Source: Streptosporangium album (GTDB lineage: Bacteria; Actinomycetota; Actinomycetes; Streptosporangiales; Streptosporangiaceae). From it: a DNA stretch of 64,000 bases. Shown here piece after piece: positions 17,579-26,573 of the stretch (the stretch's first letter is position 1; the number at the start of each line of letters is the position of its first letter). A program made the translations under genes and the position numbers. Below the pieces are notes generated by a model. The model saw only the letters and a list, made by a program, of their open reading frames with translations. It was not told the origin of the DNA and did not search any database. The DNA lies in assembly GCF_014203795.1 (NCBI RefSeq), contig NZ_JACHJU010000006.1, positions 1 through 64,000 on the forward strand. Direction: 5' to 3'.

Positions 17579-18217
17579 ATGACAGACGTTTATCTGGAGA
17601 CCGGACCGAAGAAGGTCTTCGCTTGTTCCGCGGAGTGGCCGGGGTGGTGCCGCATCGGGAAGTCCGAGGAGCTCGCGCTGGACGCGCTGGCGGACTACGC
17701 GCCGCGTTACCGGGTGATCGCCGAGCGGGCCGGGCTGGTGTTCGAGCCCGGTGATCCGGTGGTCGTGGAGCGGGTCCGGGGAGGGACGACCACCGATTTC
17801 GGGGCGATCGAGGCGATTCCCGGGCTGGACGGCAGACCTGTGGACGCGGCCGAGTCCGCGCGCACCGCGGCGCTGGTCAGGGCGGCATGGGAGCTCTTCG
17901 GCGAGGCCGTGGCCGGTTCGCCGGAGGAGCTGAGGAAGGGCCCGCGCGGGGGTGGCCGGGACCGGGACAAGATGGCCACCCACGTCACCGAGGCCGAGCG
18001 TGCGTACGCCCGCAAGGTCGGTGTGCGGCACAAGGCGTTCCGCGACCCCTCCGGCCTGGCGGCGATGCGCGCGGAGCTCGCGGAGGTGCTGGCCACGCCC
18101 TCGGACGGGATGCCCGTGGTCTCCGGCGGCTGGCCCGTCCGCTACGCCGCCCGCCGGATCGCCTGGCATGTCATCGACCATCTGTGGGAGATGGAGGACC
18201 GTCGCCCCACCCCTTGA
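17579..18217 (+). CDS. Conserved hypothetical protein with DinB-like C-terminal helix
   Basis: A 212-residue protein I cannot name. The N-terminal part (KVFACSAEWPGWCRIGKSEE, ALDALADYAPRYRVIAERAG) has a strand-plus-helix pattern recalling HicB-type ferredoxin-like folds, with two conserved-looking tryptophans. The C-terminal part, AARRIAWHVIDHLWEMEDR, resembles the last helix of DinB/YfiT-like four-helix bundles, where histidines bind metal. It begins 36 bp after the HAD gene on the same strand and may be cotranscribed with it. Function unknown. Confidence 0.75.
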   Translation: MTDVYLETGPKKVFACSAEWPGWCRIGKSEELALDALADYAPRYRVIAERAGLVFEPGDPVVVERVRGGTTTDFGAIEAIPGLDGRPVDAAESARTAALVRAAWELFGEAVAGSPEELRKGPRGGGRDRDKMATHVTEAERAYARKVGVRHKAFRDPSGLAAMRAELAEVLATPSDGMPVVSGGWPVRYAARRIAWHVIDHLWEMEDRRPTP

Positions 18218-18347
18218 GGACGTCGGTCGCCCGGTCTCTGCAAGCTCTGTGAAATATCGCTATGAATCAGGATTAGCTCTTCCACCGCGCCGGAGCCGCG
18301 TTTACCGTCGATGCAGGGCCGGGGGCCGACGAGAGGCGGTCGCGCGC

Positions 18348-19004
18348 ATGCGGCGATGGAGAGCGACCTGGCTGGTGCTCGCCCTGACGTCCCTGATCAC
18401 CGTCGGCGCGGGCGGCGGGGTCGCCTCCGCGACCGCACGGCAGGCGGACGACATGGACAAGGACATCTCCGCGGCCGTTTACGTGGTCAACCGTTACTGG
18501 TCGAGCCACTGGTCCCGGTTCTTCACCGGAAGGTACTCCAGCCCCGGCGTTTTCGGCGGTTACCGGAGAGGGGGGCGTAAGCCGCCTCTCTGCGGCCCGG
18601 ACCGGCTCACCTACGACAACGCGTGGTACTGCCGGAACGGCGACTACATCGCATGGGACGTCGACCTCATGAGGGAGGGCTACCGTTTCGGGGACGCGTG
18701 GGTGTATCTGGTCATCGCCCACGAATGGGGGCACGCCGTGCAGGGGCGGCTCAACCGCTCGCTGGTCATGCGCACCTACGAACTCCAGGCGGACTGCCTG
18801 GCGGGAGCCGTCCTGTACGGCGCCGCCGCGGACGGGATCCTGTGGTTCGAGAAGGGGGACGTGGAGGAGATCGAGGCGGCGCACCGGAGGCTGGGGGACG
18901 CGACCTCGTGGACCGACGTCAGCGACCACGGAACCGCCGCCCAGCGGATGTCCGCTTTCAGGCGGGGCGCGAAGTACGGGGTGCCCGGCTGTCTGCCCGG
19001 CTGA
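18348..19004 (+). CDS. Secreted neutral zinc metallopeptidase (YpfJ-like)
   Basis: A 218-residue protein. An arginine-containing N-terminus and hydrophobic stretch (MRRWRATWLVLALTSLITVG, then AGGGVASA) form a signal peptide ending near residue 28. The zinc site is AHEWGHAVQ (HExxH-type, ~residue 125) with the third ligand likely in YELQADCLAGAV about 25 residues later, as in PF04228. Conserved CGPDRLTYDNAWYC cysteines may form a disulfide. GAGAGG lies 11 bases before the ATG. It ends 18 bp from the oppositely oriented arfB. Probably extracytoplasmic; substrate unknown. Confidence 0.85.
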   Translation: MRRWRATWLVLALTSLITVGAGGGVASATARQADDMDKDISAAVYVVNRYWSSHWSRFFTGRYSSPGVFGGYRRGGRKPPLCGPDRLTYDNAWYCRNGDYIAWDVDLMREGYRFGDAWVYLVIAHEWGHAVQGRLNRSLVMRTYELQADCLAGAVLYGAAADGILWFEKGDVEEIEAAHRRLGDATSWTDVSDHGTAAQRMSAFRRGAKYGVPGCLPG

Positions 19005-19022
19005 CGTCCGTGGCGGGAAGGT

Positions 19023-19445
19023 TCAGTGGTCGCCCCGGCGCAGCCGCTTGAGGTCGGAGCGCTGCTTCTTGGCGGTGATCCGCCGCTCGACGGCCCCCCT
19101 GCTCGGCTTGGTCGGCCGGCGTTTCTTGGGTGGCGGGGCGATGGCCTCGCGCAGGAGCTGGGCCAGGCGCATCTCGGCGGCCTCGCGGTTGCGCAACTGG
19201 GAGCGGAACTCCGAGGCGGCGATGGTGATGACGCCGTTCACCAGGCGGGGAGCGAGGCGTTCTGCGGCGCGGGCCTTCAGGAACGGACTGATCGACTCGG
19301 TGGCGGCCAGGTCGAAGCTGAGCTCGACCCGGCTGTCGGTGGTGTTGACCCCCTGCCCGCCGGGGCCCGAGGAGCGAGAGAACCGCCAGCGGAGCTCGGC
19401 CTCGGGGACCGAGACCGAGCCGCTGATCTGAAGCGGACCGGGCAT
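19023..19445 (-). CDS. arfB: Alternative ribosome-rescue factor ArfB (peptidyl-tRNA hydrolase)
   Basis: A 140-residue release-factor-like protein. The catalytic GGQ is in FSRSSGPGGQGVNTTDSRVE (~residues 22-41), followed by the class I release-factor fold. The C-terminal tail is strongly basic (KKRRPTKPSRGAVERR ... KKQRSDLKRLRRG), which threads into the empty mRNA channel of stalled ribosomes. Length is exactly as expected. It hydrolyses peptidyl-tRNA on non-stop ribosomes in the cytoplasm. Confidence 0.93.
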   Translation of the reverse strand: MPGPLQISGSVSVPEAELRWRFSRSSGPGGQGVNTTDSRVELSFDLAATESISPFLKARAAERLAPRLVNGVITIAASEFRSQLRNREAAEMRLAQLLREAIAPPPKKRRPTKPSRGAVERRITAKKQRSDLKRLRRGDH

Positions 19446-19624
19446 GGCGGGTGACTCCTTTGTACGGGTGGGCGTTCAGGATAACGGGAGAGCAAACCCT
19501 TGTATCAAGCGATTTATGCCCAATCGAAGTCGTGTCAACGAGGGTGGGCTTGTGGCGCCCGGTTCCTTCCGTCACAGTGACTCGGGGCAGATCATGGATA
19601 TCCGTCAGCGGGAGGCGGGGGCGC

Positions 19625-20458
19625 GTGGGCGACATCGTCGGTGTGCACGGGATAGGCAAGTACCACTACTACCGCGACGCGGGGAACTCGGTCGCCGGCG
19701 CCGCCGCCGCGGTGCGCGACAAGTGGGACCGTTACCTGCACAAGGGCCTGACCGGCGGCAGGCCGTACGCCGGAGAGCGCTACATCGCCGAGATCGCCTA
19801 CTACGCGCACCTGCTGGGCGAGCACAAGGACGACTCCCTCCGTGCCGTGCAGACCATGGACGTCGGGGCGCAAGAGGTCTTCGTCGCCTGGGCCAAGCAG
19901 TTCGACGCGGTGGGGGAGGGGCTGACCGGCGCGCTGCACCGGATGACCGGCTGGCTCCTGGACCGCCTGCAGGGCAACGCCGCCGAGTTCGCCACGTTCT
20001 TCTGCCCGGAGGTCGCCGCCTACATGGCCGCCGGCGGCGAGGCACGGTCGGCGGCGCGTGCGGCGGTGGCCGGGGTGATCAGGCGCAACCGGCCGAAGGT
20101 GGTGATCGCGCACTCGCTCGGCAGTGTGGTGGCCTACGAGACGCTCTGGGAGAATCCCGACCTGGAGGTGGAACTGCTGATCACCCTCGGCAGCCCCCTC
20201 GGCATGCGCAACGTGATCTTCGAACGCCTGCTGCCGGCCCCGGTCAACGGCTGGGGCGCGCGGCCCCGGCAGGTCAGGCGCTGGGTCAACATCGCCGACA
20301 AGGACGACATCGCGGCCATCCCCCCGGGGTTGCGGGCCTGCTTCACCGGGGTTGACCAGGAGGCCCTGGTCAACCTGGACTGGCTCGACTTCCACACCGT
20401 GGAGAAGTATCTGGGCTGCGGCGCGCTCAACGACCACCTGAAGCCCTATCTGCGTTGA
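19625..20458 (+). CDS. Alpha/beta-hydrolase fold serine hydrolase
   Basis: A 277-residue protein from the GTG at 19625, preceded by GGGAGG about 10 bases upstream. Upstream in-frame codons would overlap the arfB promoter and do not look coding. The oxyanion-loop strand is VGDIVGVHGIGKYHYYRD. The nucleophile elbow is VVIAHSLGSVVAYE (~residue 160). ITLGSPLGM and a late His in DWLDFHTVEKY complete a plausible catalytic triad with an Asp in NIADKDDIAAIP. It has a soluble, cytoplasmic look with no signal peptide. The substrate (ester or lipid) is not predictable. The family is seen in actinomycetes as PGAP1/lipase-like proteins. Confidence 0.8.
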   Translation: MGDIVGVHGIGKYHYYRDAGNSVAGAAAAVRDKWDRYLHKGLTGGRPYAGERYIAEIAYYAHLLGEHKDDSLRAVQTMDVGAQEVFVAWAKQFDAVGEGLTGALHRMTGWLLDRLQGNAAEFATFFCPEVAAYMAAGGEARSAARAAVAGVIRRNRPKVVIAHSLGSVVAYETLWENPDLEVELLITLGSPLGMRNVIFERLLPAPVNGWGARPRQVRRWVNIADKDDIAAIPPGLRACFTGVDQEALVNLDWLDFHTVEKYLGCGALNDHLKPYLR

Positions 20459-20685
20459 CGGGGTCGCGGAAGGGCTGCGTTGTCGTGTCTGGGGAGCCAC
20501 CTGAGAGCCGTTGACGACACGCCCGGCCGGCCGTCGGCGCGAGGGGAGTTCTTCGCCCCGATGTCGCCCGCCGGCTGGACGGTGTTCAACGACGGTGGGT
20601 AATGCGCTTGCCTGTGCAACAGCTGTTAACCCTGCCTTGACGTGCAGGCCACAGCGGGGACAGGGAGAGGCGTTGCACTGGCGGT

Positions 20686-22227
20686 GTGGAGCAGAAGCCG
20701 TCACGCAGAGTGTTCCTTTCCGTTGCCGCCGCGGGTGCGGGCGGCCTGTTGCTCACCGGGGCCGGTCTCGCTCCGGCCCGGACCCTCCGCAGCGATCCGT
20801 TCACCCTCGGGATCGCCTCCGGTGACCCGTCACGGGACGGATTCGTGCTCTGGACCAGGCTCGCTCTCGACCCGCTGGGCCCGGAGGGGCGAGGCGGGAT
20901 GCCTGCCCGGGACGTGGACGTCGAATGGCAGGTCGCCACGGACGAGCGGTTCGCGAAGGTCGTCCGTGACGGCACCGCGACCGCGCGGTGGAGGCGGGCG
21001 CACAGCGTCCATGTCGAGCCGGACGGGCTGGAGCCCGGACGGGAGTACTTCTACCGTTTCCGCGCCGACGGCCACCTGTCGCCGACCGGCCGGACCCGCA
21101 CCACCCCGGCCGCGCCGTCCCCGCTCACCTTCGCCGTGGCCGCCTGCGCCCACTACGAGCACGGTTACTACACGGCGTACAGGAGGCTGGCCGAACAGGA
21201 TCCCGACCTGGTCGTGCACCTGGGCGACTACATGTACGAATACGCGCCCCAGGGGTACACCGCGCTCGGCGGGGGCGTCCGCCGGCACACCGCGGGCAAG
21301 TGCGCCACACTGGCCGACTACCGGATGCGGCACGCGCAGTACAAGAGTGACGCCGACCTGCAGGCCGCGCACGCGGTCGCGCCCTGGCTGGTCGCCTTCG
21401 ACGATCACGAGATCGAGAACAACTGGGCCGCCGACGTCTCCAGCAACGACGTTCCGGGGTTCGCCCGGCGCCGGGCCAACGCCTTCCAGGCCTACTACGA
21501 GAACATGCCGCTACGCCGGGCGAGCCTGCCGCACGGGGCGTCGATGCGGATCCACCGCCGGGTGGACTGGGGGCCGCTGGCCCGCTTCCACCTGCTCGAC
21601 ACCCGCCAGTTCCGCGACGACCAGGCATGCGAGGACGGGCTCAGGTCCGGCTGCGACGACCGGCTGGCGACGGGCCGCACCCTGCTGGGGGAGGACCAGC
21701 GGCGCTGGCTGCTCGACGGGCTGGCCGCCTCCGGCGCGCGATGGAACCTGGTCGGCCAGCAGGTCCTCATGGCCCGGCGGGACTCCAAGATCGGCCCCGG
21801 CACCGAGGCCAACATGGACTCCTGGGACGGCTACGCCGCCGAGCGCACCCGGCTGCTGACCGGTTTCCGGGACTCCGGAGCGGCCAACCCGGTCGTGCTG
21901 ACCGGTGACGCGCACATGCACCACGCGGCCGACCTCAGGCTCGACTTCGACGACCCCGGCTCACCCCAGGTGGCGGTGGAGCTCGTCACCTCGTCGATCG
22001 CCAGTGACGGCGACGGATATCGGGACAGGGGCCGGATCGCCGAAACCCTCGCGGAGAACCCCCACATTTCCTACCTCGACCAGCGGCGGGGCTACATCGT
22101 CTGCCGGCTCACCCCCGAGGAACTGCGGGCCGATTTCCGTACGCTGGAATACATCAGCCGCCGTGGTGCTCCTGCGAAAACCGGGGCTCATTTCACTATT
22201 CCAACGGGTAGCTCCTCTTTGGTGTAA
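20686..22227 (+). CDS. phoD: PhoD-family alkaline phosphatase, Tat-exported
   Basis: A 513-residue secreted phosphodiesterase/phosphomonoesterase. The twin-arginine signal SRRVFLSVAAAGAGGLLLTG directs folded export. An N-terminal PhoD_N beta domain (FTLGIASGDPSRDGFVLWTR) precedes the metallophosphatase core: HLGDYMYEY, VAFDDHEIENNW, HLLDTRQFRDDQ and VLTGDAHMHHAADL carry the metal ligands. It starts at GTG 20686. The 230-bp upstream gap contains GTTAACC and CTTGACG spaced like an actinomycete PHO-box repeat, but the match is weak. Releases phosphate from organic phosphates outside the cell. Confidence 0.92.
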   Translation: MEQKPSRRVFLSVAAAGAGGLLLTGAGLAPARTLRSDPFTLGIASGDPSRDGFVLWTRLALDPLGPEGRGGMPARDVDVEWQVATDERFAKVVRDGTATARWRRAHSVHVEPDGLEPGREYFYRFRADGHLSPTGRTRTTPAAPSPLTFAVAACAHYEHGYYTAYRRLAEQDPDLVVHLGDYMYEYAPQGYTALGGGVRRHTAGKCATLADYRMRHAQYKSDADLQAAHAVAPWLVAFDDHEIENNWAADVSSNDVPGFARRRANAFQAYYENMPLRRASLPHGASMRIHRRVDWGPLARFHLLDTRQFRDDQACEDGLRSGCDDRLATGRTLLGEDQRRWLLDGLAASGARWNLVGQQVLMARRDSKIGPGTEANMDSWDGYAAERTRLLTGFRDSGAANPVVLTGDAHMHHAADLRLDFDDPGSPQVAVELVTSSIASDGDGYRDRGRIAETLAENPHISYLDQRRGYIVCRLTPEELRADFRTLEYISRRGAPAKTGAHFTIPTGSSSLV

Positions 22228-22267
22228 TCCCGAGGAATTCCGATTAATTTGTTAGATAATGCGCCGT

Positions 22268-22780
22268 ATGAGTCACCTCGCCCAGAGACTCAGCGCCGCG
22301 GCTCTTGTCGCTGCGCTGGGCGGCACCCTCCTCGTCCAGAGCCCCGCCCAGGCCGCGGCTCCCGCGTCCGTCACGTCTGCCGCGTCCGCCGCAGCCTTCC
22401 GCTTTGAGGTCTACTTCCCCAAATACGTCCGCCGCGGCGGATACCTCACCTACACCGTCAAGGTGCGCAACCGGACGGTCCGAGGCCAGCACTACGTGGC
22501 GCTCTTCGGGAGGTTCTCCAGCCATTTCCGCGCGATCAAAGTGATCCGTAAGCCGCGCAGCGTCAAGTGCTCCGTCAAGCGCCCGGCCGTGACCTGCTGG
22601 ATCGCCTCCCTCGACAAGGGGGACTCCACGACCGTCGTCATCCGCGCGTGGGTCGGCTCGCACCGCGGCACCACCACGGCCAGGTTCGGCGGGGTCGCCA
22701 CCCAAGATCGCGACGCCCGCCTCAGCGAGCTGAAGAAGGATCTCCGCGGCAGCATCACGGCCAGGGCTAGGGTCCTGTGA
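22268..22780 (+). CDS. Small secreted protein with DUF11-like beta domain
   Basis: A 170-residue exported protein. The signal peptide MSHLAQRLSAAALVAALGGT runs to a cleavage site after AQA near residue 31. The mature part is one beta-sandwich domain (YVRRGGYLTYTVKVRNRTV, HYVALFGRFSS, CSVKRPAVTCWIASLDKGDS, TTTARFGGVAT), similar to conserved-repeat (DUF11) domains of surface proteins. Two cysteines probably form a disulfide. An ATG nine bases upstream is also possible. It lies 40 bp after phoD, and its stop overlaps the oppositely oriented FG-GAP gene by 14 bp. Confidence 0.75.
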   Translation: MSHLAQRLSAAALVAALGGTLLVQSPAQAAAPASVTSAASAAAFRFEVYFPKYVRRGGYLTYTVKVRNRTVRGQHYVALFGRFSSHFRAIKVIRKPRSVKCSVKRPAVTCWIASLDKGDSTTVVIRAWVGSHRGTTTARFGGVATQDRDARLSELKKDLRGSITARARVL

Positions 22781-24173
22781 GCGCATAGCCGAAGAGCGCG
22801 CCCCCGGCGGTGGTGGCGAGGGTCCTCGCCGTCGTCGCCGGGCTCACGCCCGGATACGCGCCCTTCTTCACGCTTCCCCGCAGCAGGGTGAGCCTGCCGT
22901 CGTCCGGGGCGGCCACGACCAGGCCCCGGCCCGTGACCGTGGCGAGGGCCGAGCCGAAGCCGCCGCCCCGGCCGGGGACCAGCACGTTGTTCTTCCGGGT
23001 CAGGCCGCCCGCGCCGCTGCCGGCGAGCACCTGGACGGCGTTCTCTCCCGGCACGCCCACCACCAGCTCGTCGTCGCCGTCGCCGTTGAGGTCACCGGCG
23101 GCCAGCGCGGCGCCGAACCGGTCGAAGTAGCGGGGCTCACCCGCGAGCGACCGCTGTGACCAGGCCTGCGCGCGTCCGCCCCGCAGCCCGTGGGGCGAGC
23201 CGTAGAGCACGTCCACGGTGCCGTCGCCGTAGTCCATCGCGCGCTGGTTGTCGGTCAGGCCCTCGCCCGGCACTCCGATCGCCAGGTCGGCGCGGCCGTC
23301 GGCGTCGAAATCGCCGCTGGCCAGCGCCGAGCCGAAGAAGTCCCAGGGCTCGCCGAGACCGGCGACCCCCGGGCTGTCCTGGGTGAACAGGGTGGCCTCC
23401 CTGCGGTGGACGTCGAGCACGGTGACCGAACCCTGGCCGTTCCTCTTCGGGAACGAGTCGCCCGGCGCGCCCACCGCGATCTCGGCGCGGCCGTCGCCGT
23501 CGAAGTCGCCTGTCGCGAGTACCGCCCCGAACTGGTCGGTCTCCTTCGCGCTCTGGCCGACCCAGCCACTGTCCTGCTCGATCACCTGCGGCCCGCTCCC
23601 CTTGAGGCCGTACACCCCGACCCCGCCTCCGCCCAGACCGGGCACACCGATCACCAGCTCGTCGTCGCCGTCGCCGTCCAGGTCACCGGCGGCCAGCGCG
23701 GCGCCGAACCGGTCGGGGCCACGCCTGCGGCCCAGATCCCCGGCGTCGAGCACCTCGGCGGGGCGCAGGCCGCCCGCGGAGCCGTGGAAGATCTGCACGG
23801 CACCGTCGCCGTCGGCGCCCGGCCGGGAGCGGTCCTCCTCGGAGACGCCCACCGCCAGGTCGGCGCAGCGGTCGCCGTCGAAGTCCCCGGTCGCCAGCGC
23901 CGAACCGAAGGCGTCCCCCGTCTCGGCCTCGCCGGGCACGCCGGAATCGTCCTGGGTGAGCCGTCTCTCGGTACGCATGCCGTACAGGACGGTGACGGAT
24001 CCGGCGCGGGCGTGACCGCCGACGGCGGTGTACGGCGCGGCGACCGCGAGGTCGGCGCGGCCGTCGGCGTCGAAGTCGGACGGGACTCCGGAGCAGGACG
24101 CCACGGCGGTGGCGGGTGAGGCGGGGACCAGAAAAGTGACGAGGACGGCGGAGGCGAGAAACGCGGCTCTCAT
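22767..24173 (-). CDS. Secreted FG-GAP repeat (integrin-type beta-propeller) protein
   Basis: A 468-residue protein. The signal peptide MRAAFLASAVLVTFLVPASP ends at ATA. At least six calcium-binding FG-GAP repeats follow at 60-70-residue spacing: DFDADGRADLAVAAP, DFDGDRCADLAVGVS, DLDGDGDDELVIGVPG, DFDGDGRAEIAVGAPG, DFDADGRADLAIGVPG and DLNGDGDDELVVGVPG. A seventh degenerate blade (VTGRGLVVAAPDDG) closes the propeller. DxDxDG loops bind calcium. Start 24173 is chosen for the signal peptide, with no clear ribosome site, so translation may be leaderless. A binding or adhesive role is likely; the ligand is unknown. Divergent from the P450. Confidence 0.88.
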   Translation of the reverse strand: MRAAFLASAVLVTFLVPASPATAVASCSGVPSDFDADGRADLAVAAPYTAVGGHARAGSVTVLYGMRTERRLTQDDSGVPGEAETGDAFGSALATGDFDGDRCADLAVGVSEEDRSRPGADGDGAVQIFHGSAGGLRPAEVLDAGDLGRRRGPDRFGAALAAGDLDGDGDDELVIGVPGLGGGGVGVYGLKGSGPQVIEQDSGWVGQSAKETDQFGAVLATGDFDGDGRAEIAVGAPGDSFPKRNGQGSVTVLDVHRREATLFTQDSPGVAGLGEPWDFFGSALASGDFDADGRADLAIGVPGEGLTDNQRAMDYGDGTVDVLYGSPHGLRGGRAQAWSQRSLAGEPRYFDRFGAALAAGDLNGDGDDELVVGVPGENAVQVLAGSGAGGLTRKNNVLVPGRGGGFGSALATVTGRGLVVAAPDDGRLTLLRGSVKKGAYPGVSPATTARTLATTAGGALFGYALTGP

Positions 24174-24268
24174 ATATGTAATGCTTTCTGATGATTCAGG
24201 CACCCGGTCTATCAGGACATGAAATTCGCATGACCATTACGGGTAAGGAACGTGCCAGGATTGGCTTC

Positions 24269-25498
24269 ATGGAAACCGACCTGGCTGACCTGGGGTTCTG
24301 GCGTCGCCCGCTCAAAGAGCGGCACGAGGCGTTCTCGCGCCTGAGAGACCTGGACAGGCCGGTGTTCTTCGAGGAGAAGCGGGTACCGCTGCTCCGCTCG
24401 GGCAAGGGGTTCTACGCGCTCGTCCGGCACGCCGACGTGGTGGAGGCCGGCCGCAACGCCAAGGTGTTCTCCAGTAGGCCCGGGGTGACCAGCCCCGAGC
24501 CGCCCGGCTGGGTGAAGCACGTGTTCGGCGAGTCCATGGTCAACATGGACGACCCCCGCCACGCGCGGCTGCGCCGCATCGTCTCCCGGGCGTTCAGCCC
24601 CAAGATGCTGACCGGCCTGCAGGACGGCATCGACGCCGCGTGCGCGCGGATCGTCGACGACGTGCTCACGGCCGGGGCCGGCGACTTCGTCGGCCAGGTC
24701 GCCTCCCGGCTGCCCATCCACGTCATCTGCGACATGATGGGGATCCCCGAGGCCATGCGGGCCAAGGTGCACGAGCATGTGGACGTCTCCACCGCCTACA
24801 GCGGGATCCGCCCCAGCCTGACGCAGACCGTCAGGATGGCCGCCCGCAACACGCGCGCCCTGTTCGCCCTGCAGCGCCTGGTGATCGAGCTCGGCCGGGA
24901 GCGCGCCGCGACGCCGCGAGGCGACCTGGTCTCGGCATTGGTCACCGCCAACGTCGACGGCGAAAGGCTGACCGACAGGGAGCTGGGCTCGTTCTTCGCG
25001 CTCCTGCTCGTCGCGGGTAACGAGACGGCGCGCAACACCATGGCACACGGCATCAAGCTGCTCACCGACAACCCGGACCAGCGGCGCCTGCTGGTGGAGG
25101 ACTTCGACGCGCGGATCGGCGGGGCGATCGAGGAGATGGTCCGCCACGTCTCACCCATCATGCAGTTCCGCCGCACCGTCACCGAGGACTACGACCTGCG
25201 CGGCCTGCGCCTGAAGGCCGGGGACAAGGTCGTGCTCTTCTACGGCTCGGCCAACCGGGACAGGGAGGTCTTCCCCGACCCCGACCGGTTCGACATCACC
25301 CGCGACACCAAGCCGCACGTCGGCTTCGGCGGCCCCGGGCCGCACTTCTGCCTGGGGGCCAACCTCGCCCGCCAGGAGATCAGGACGATGTTCCGCGAGC
25401 TGTTCACCCGGTTGCCGGAGATCCGTTCGCTCGGTGAGCCGGAGCTGCTGGTGTCCAACTTCGACAACAGCGTCCGGCGTCAGGGGTTCACCTTCTAG
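24269..25498 (+). CDS. Cytochrome P450
   Basis: A 409-residue bacterial class I P450. Motifs are the C-helix region DDPRHARLRRIVSRAFSP, the I-helix oxygen-activation motif LLVAGNETARNT (Gly-Asn-Glu-Thr), the K-helix ExxR in EEMVRHVSPIMQFRRTV, and the heme loop VGFGGPGPHFCLGANLAR with the cysteine ligand. The pattern is close to actinobacterial CYP124/125/142-like lipid or sterol hydroxylases, from memory. ATG 24269 with AGGA eight bases upstream is preferred; ATG 24230 is in frame. No ferredoxin or reductase gene lies next to it, so electrons must come from elsewhere. Confidence 0.92.
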   Translation: METDLADLGFWRRPLKERHEAFSRLRDLDRPVFFEEKRVPLLRSGKGFYALVRHADVVEAGRNAKVFSSRPGVTSPEPPGWVKHVFGESMVNMDDPRHARLRRIVSRAFSPKMLTGLQDGIDAACARIVDDVLTAGAGDFVGQVASRLPIHVICDMMGIPEAMRAKVHEHVDVSTAYSGIRPSLTQTVRMAARNTRALFALQRLVIELGRERAATPRGDLVSALVTANVDGERLTDRELGSFFALLLVAGNETARNTMAHGIKLLTDNPDQRRLLVEDFDARIGGAIEEMVRHVSPIMQFRRTVTEDYDLRGLRLKAGDKVVLFYGSANRDREVFPDPDRFDITRDTKPHVGFGGPGPHFCLGANLARQEIRTMFRELFTRLPEIRSLGEPELLVSNFDNSVRRQGFTF

Positions 25499-25716
25499 TC
25501 GGTGCTTTGTCAGGGCGGAACCTGTGGTGGCGGGGCCGTCCTTGCGGTCTCCGTCGAATTCTTCTGGGAACCCGGTGAACACGGCCGGACCATGAACGGC
25601 CCTTCCGAGACACGCTCCAGCCTGGACGAGATGACCGGGCTGATCGCCGAACGCGACGCGCTTCGCCGGGAGTTGGGTAACCTTCGGGCCGGGCTCCGCG
25701 TCATCACCCACCCGAC

Positions 25717-26262
25717 TCATCGCACCAGGGCCACACCGCCGTCGCCGACCGCCGCGGATGCCTCACCACCGGTGTCGACCAAGGAAAACCCGACCCCCCG
25801 CATCGACTCCACCATGACGGTCGCACTGGCGTTGCGGAGCTTGGCGCGCAGCCGCTTGACAGCCGATCGGACCGCGGACGCGTCGTCCAGATAGTCGGCG
25901 CCCCAGGCCCGTCCGTAGAGCTGCCCGTAGGTCCAGACCCGTAGCGGCGGGCTGGCGAGTGCGGCGAGCATCTCCCGTTCGATGCGGGTCAGTGGAAGGG
26001 CCATACCGGCCCAGCTGACCTGTTGCCGGTCAGGATCGACAACCAGGCGGCCCAGCGCCACCACTTCCGCCCCCGGGATGGCGGGGGTGGTCACCTCCGT
26101 TTCGCTGAACAACACCTTACGGACTGACTCCAGGTCGGGAAACATCAACAAGGTTCCGTGGCCGCCCATCAACCGGGCCATCTGCACCCGCTTGCTGCGA
26201 CTGGATGTCACGCACAAGATAACCGGCTGTTCGTCGAAATTCTCCGCCGGGCTAACGCTCAT
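25717..26262 (-). CDS. OmpR/PhoB-type winged-helix regulator with degenerate N-terminal domain
   Basis: A 181-residue protein. The N-terminal ~60 residues (VILCVTSSRSKRVQMARLMG) have a receiver-like start but lack phosphoacceptor Asp motifs. The C-terminal ~100 residues form a Trans_reg_C DNA-binding domain: LGRLVVDPDRQQVSWAGMAL, LTRIEREMLAALASPPLRVW, AVRSAVKRLRAKLRN (recognition helix) and VESMRGVGFSLVD (wing). It probably works without phosphorylation. It is divergent from the large secreted protein at 26574, with a perfect 9-bp palindrome between them at 26380-26404 that could be its target (inference). Confidence 0.85.
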   Translation of the reverse strand: MSVSPAENFDEQPVILCVTSSRSKRVQMARLMGGHGTLLMFPDLESVRKVLFSETEVTTPAIPGAEVVALGRLVVDPDRQQVSWAGMALPLTRIEREMLAALASPPLRVWTYGQLYGRAWGADYLDDASAVRSAVKRLRAKLRNASATVMVESMRGVGFSLVDTGGEASAAVGDGGVALVR

Positions 26263-26379
26263 GGGCTAAGGAAAGCAACAGCACTGACCGTAGTCAATAT
26301 CCATGTTTGCTCGCTCGCTCTGCGGAAGTCAGGGCGAAAGTGCCCATTTTGAGCCGATTTTGCCCCACCGCCGCCCCAT

Positions 26380-26404
26380 TTCTGATCTTGAAGTGAGATC
26401 AGAA
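26380..26404. promoter_or_regulatory. Palindrome between winged-helix regulator and large secreted protein
   Basis: TTCTGATCT (26380-26388), seven bases, AGATCAGAA (26396-26404): a perfect 9-bp inverted repeat in an AT-richer 310-bp divergent intergenic region. Its loop is too long and its tail too poor in T for a terminator, so an operator is more likely. Confidence 0.5.
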
Positions 26405-26573
26405 GCGGGTGACGATGATCACGGGCTGCCACCAACCAAGCAGCGCCCTCATCCTCCCTTTCCCTGCGGGCTGAGACACCCCTCTTGGCACGCCAGCCAT
26501 GCGGCATCACCCATCCCGCATCTCCCGGCGGCCGACATACTCCTTGTCCGCCGTCAGCAAGGAGTCCCCCCCA

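Noticed and set aside
20459-20685. PHO boxes in front of phoD
   Set aside because: GTTAACC/CTTGACG-like elements are only loosely similar to the repeat consensus and a clean tandem pattern is absent, so I did not list them as a feature.
25592-25894. Short coiled-coil-like frame (MNGPSETRSSLDEMTGLIAE) between P450 and winged-helix regulator
   Set aside because: No ribosome site, and the second half lies antisense in the regulator gene. The first ~35 codons look helical but are too little to support a gene.
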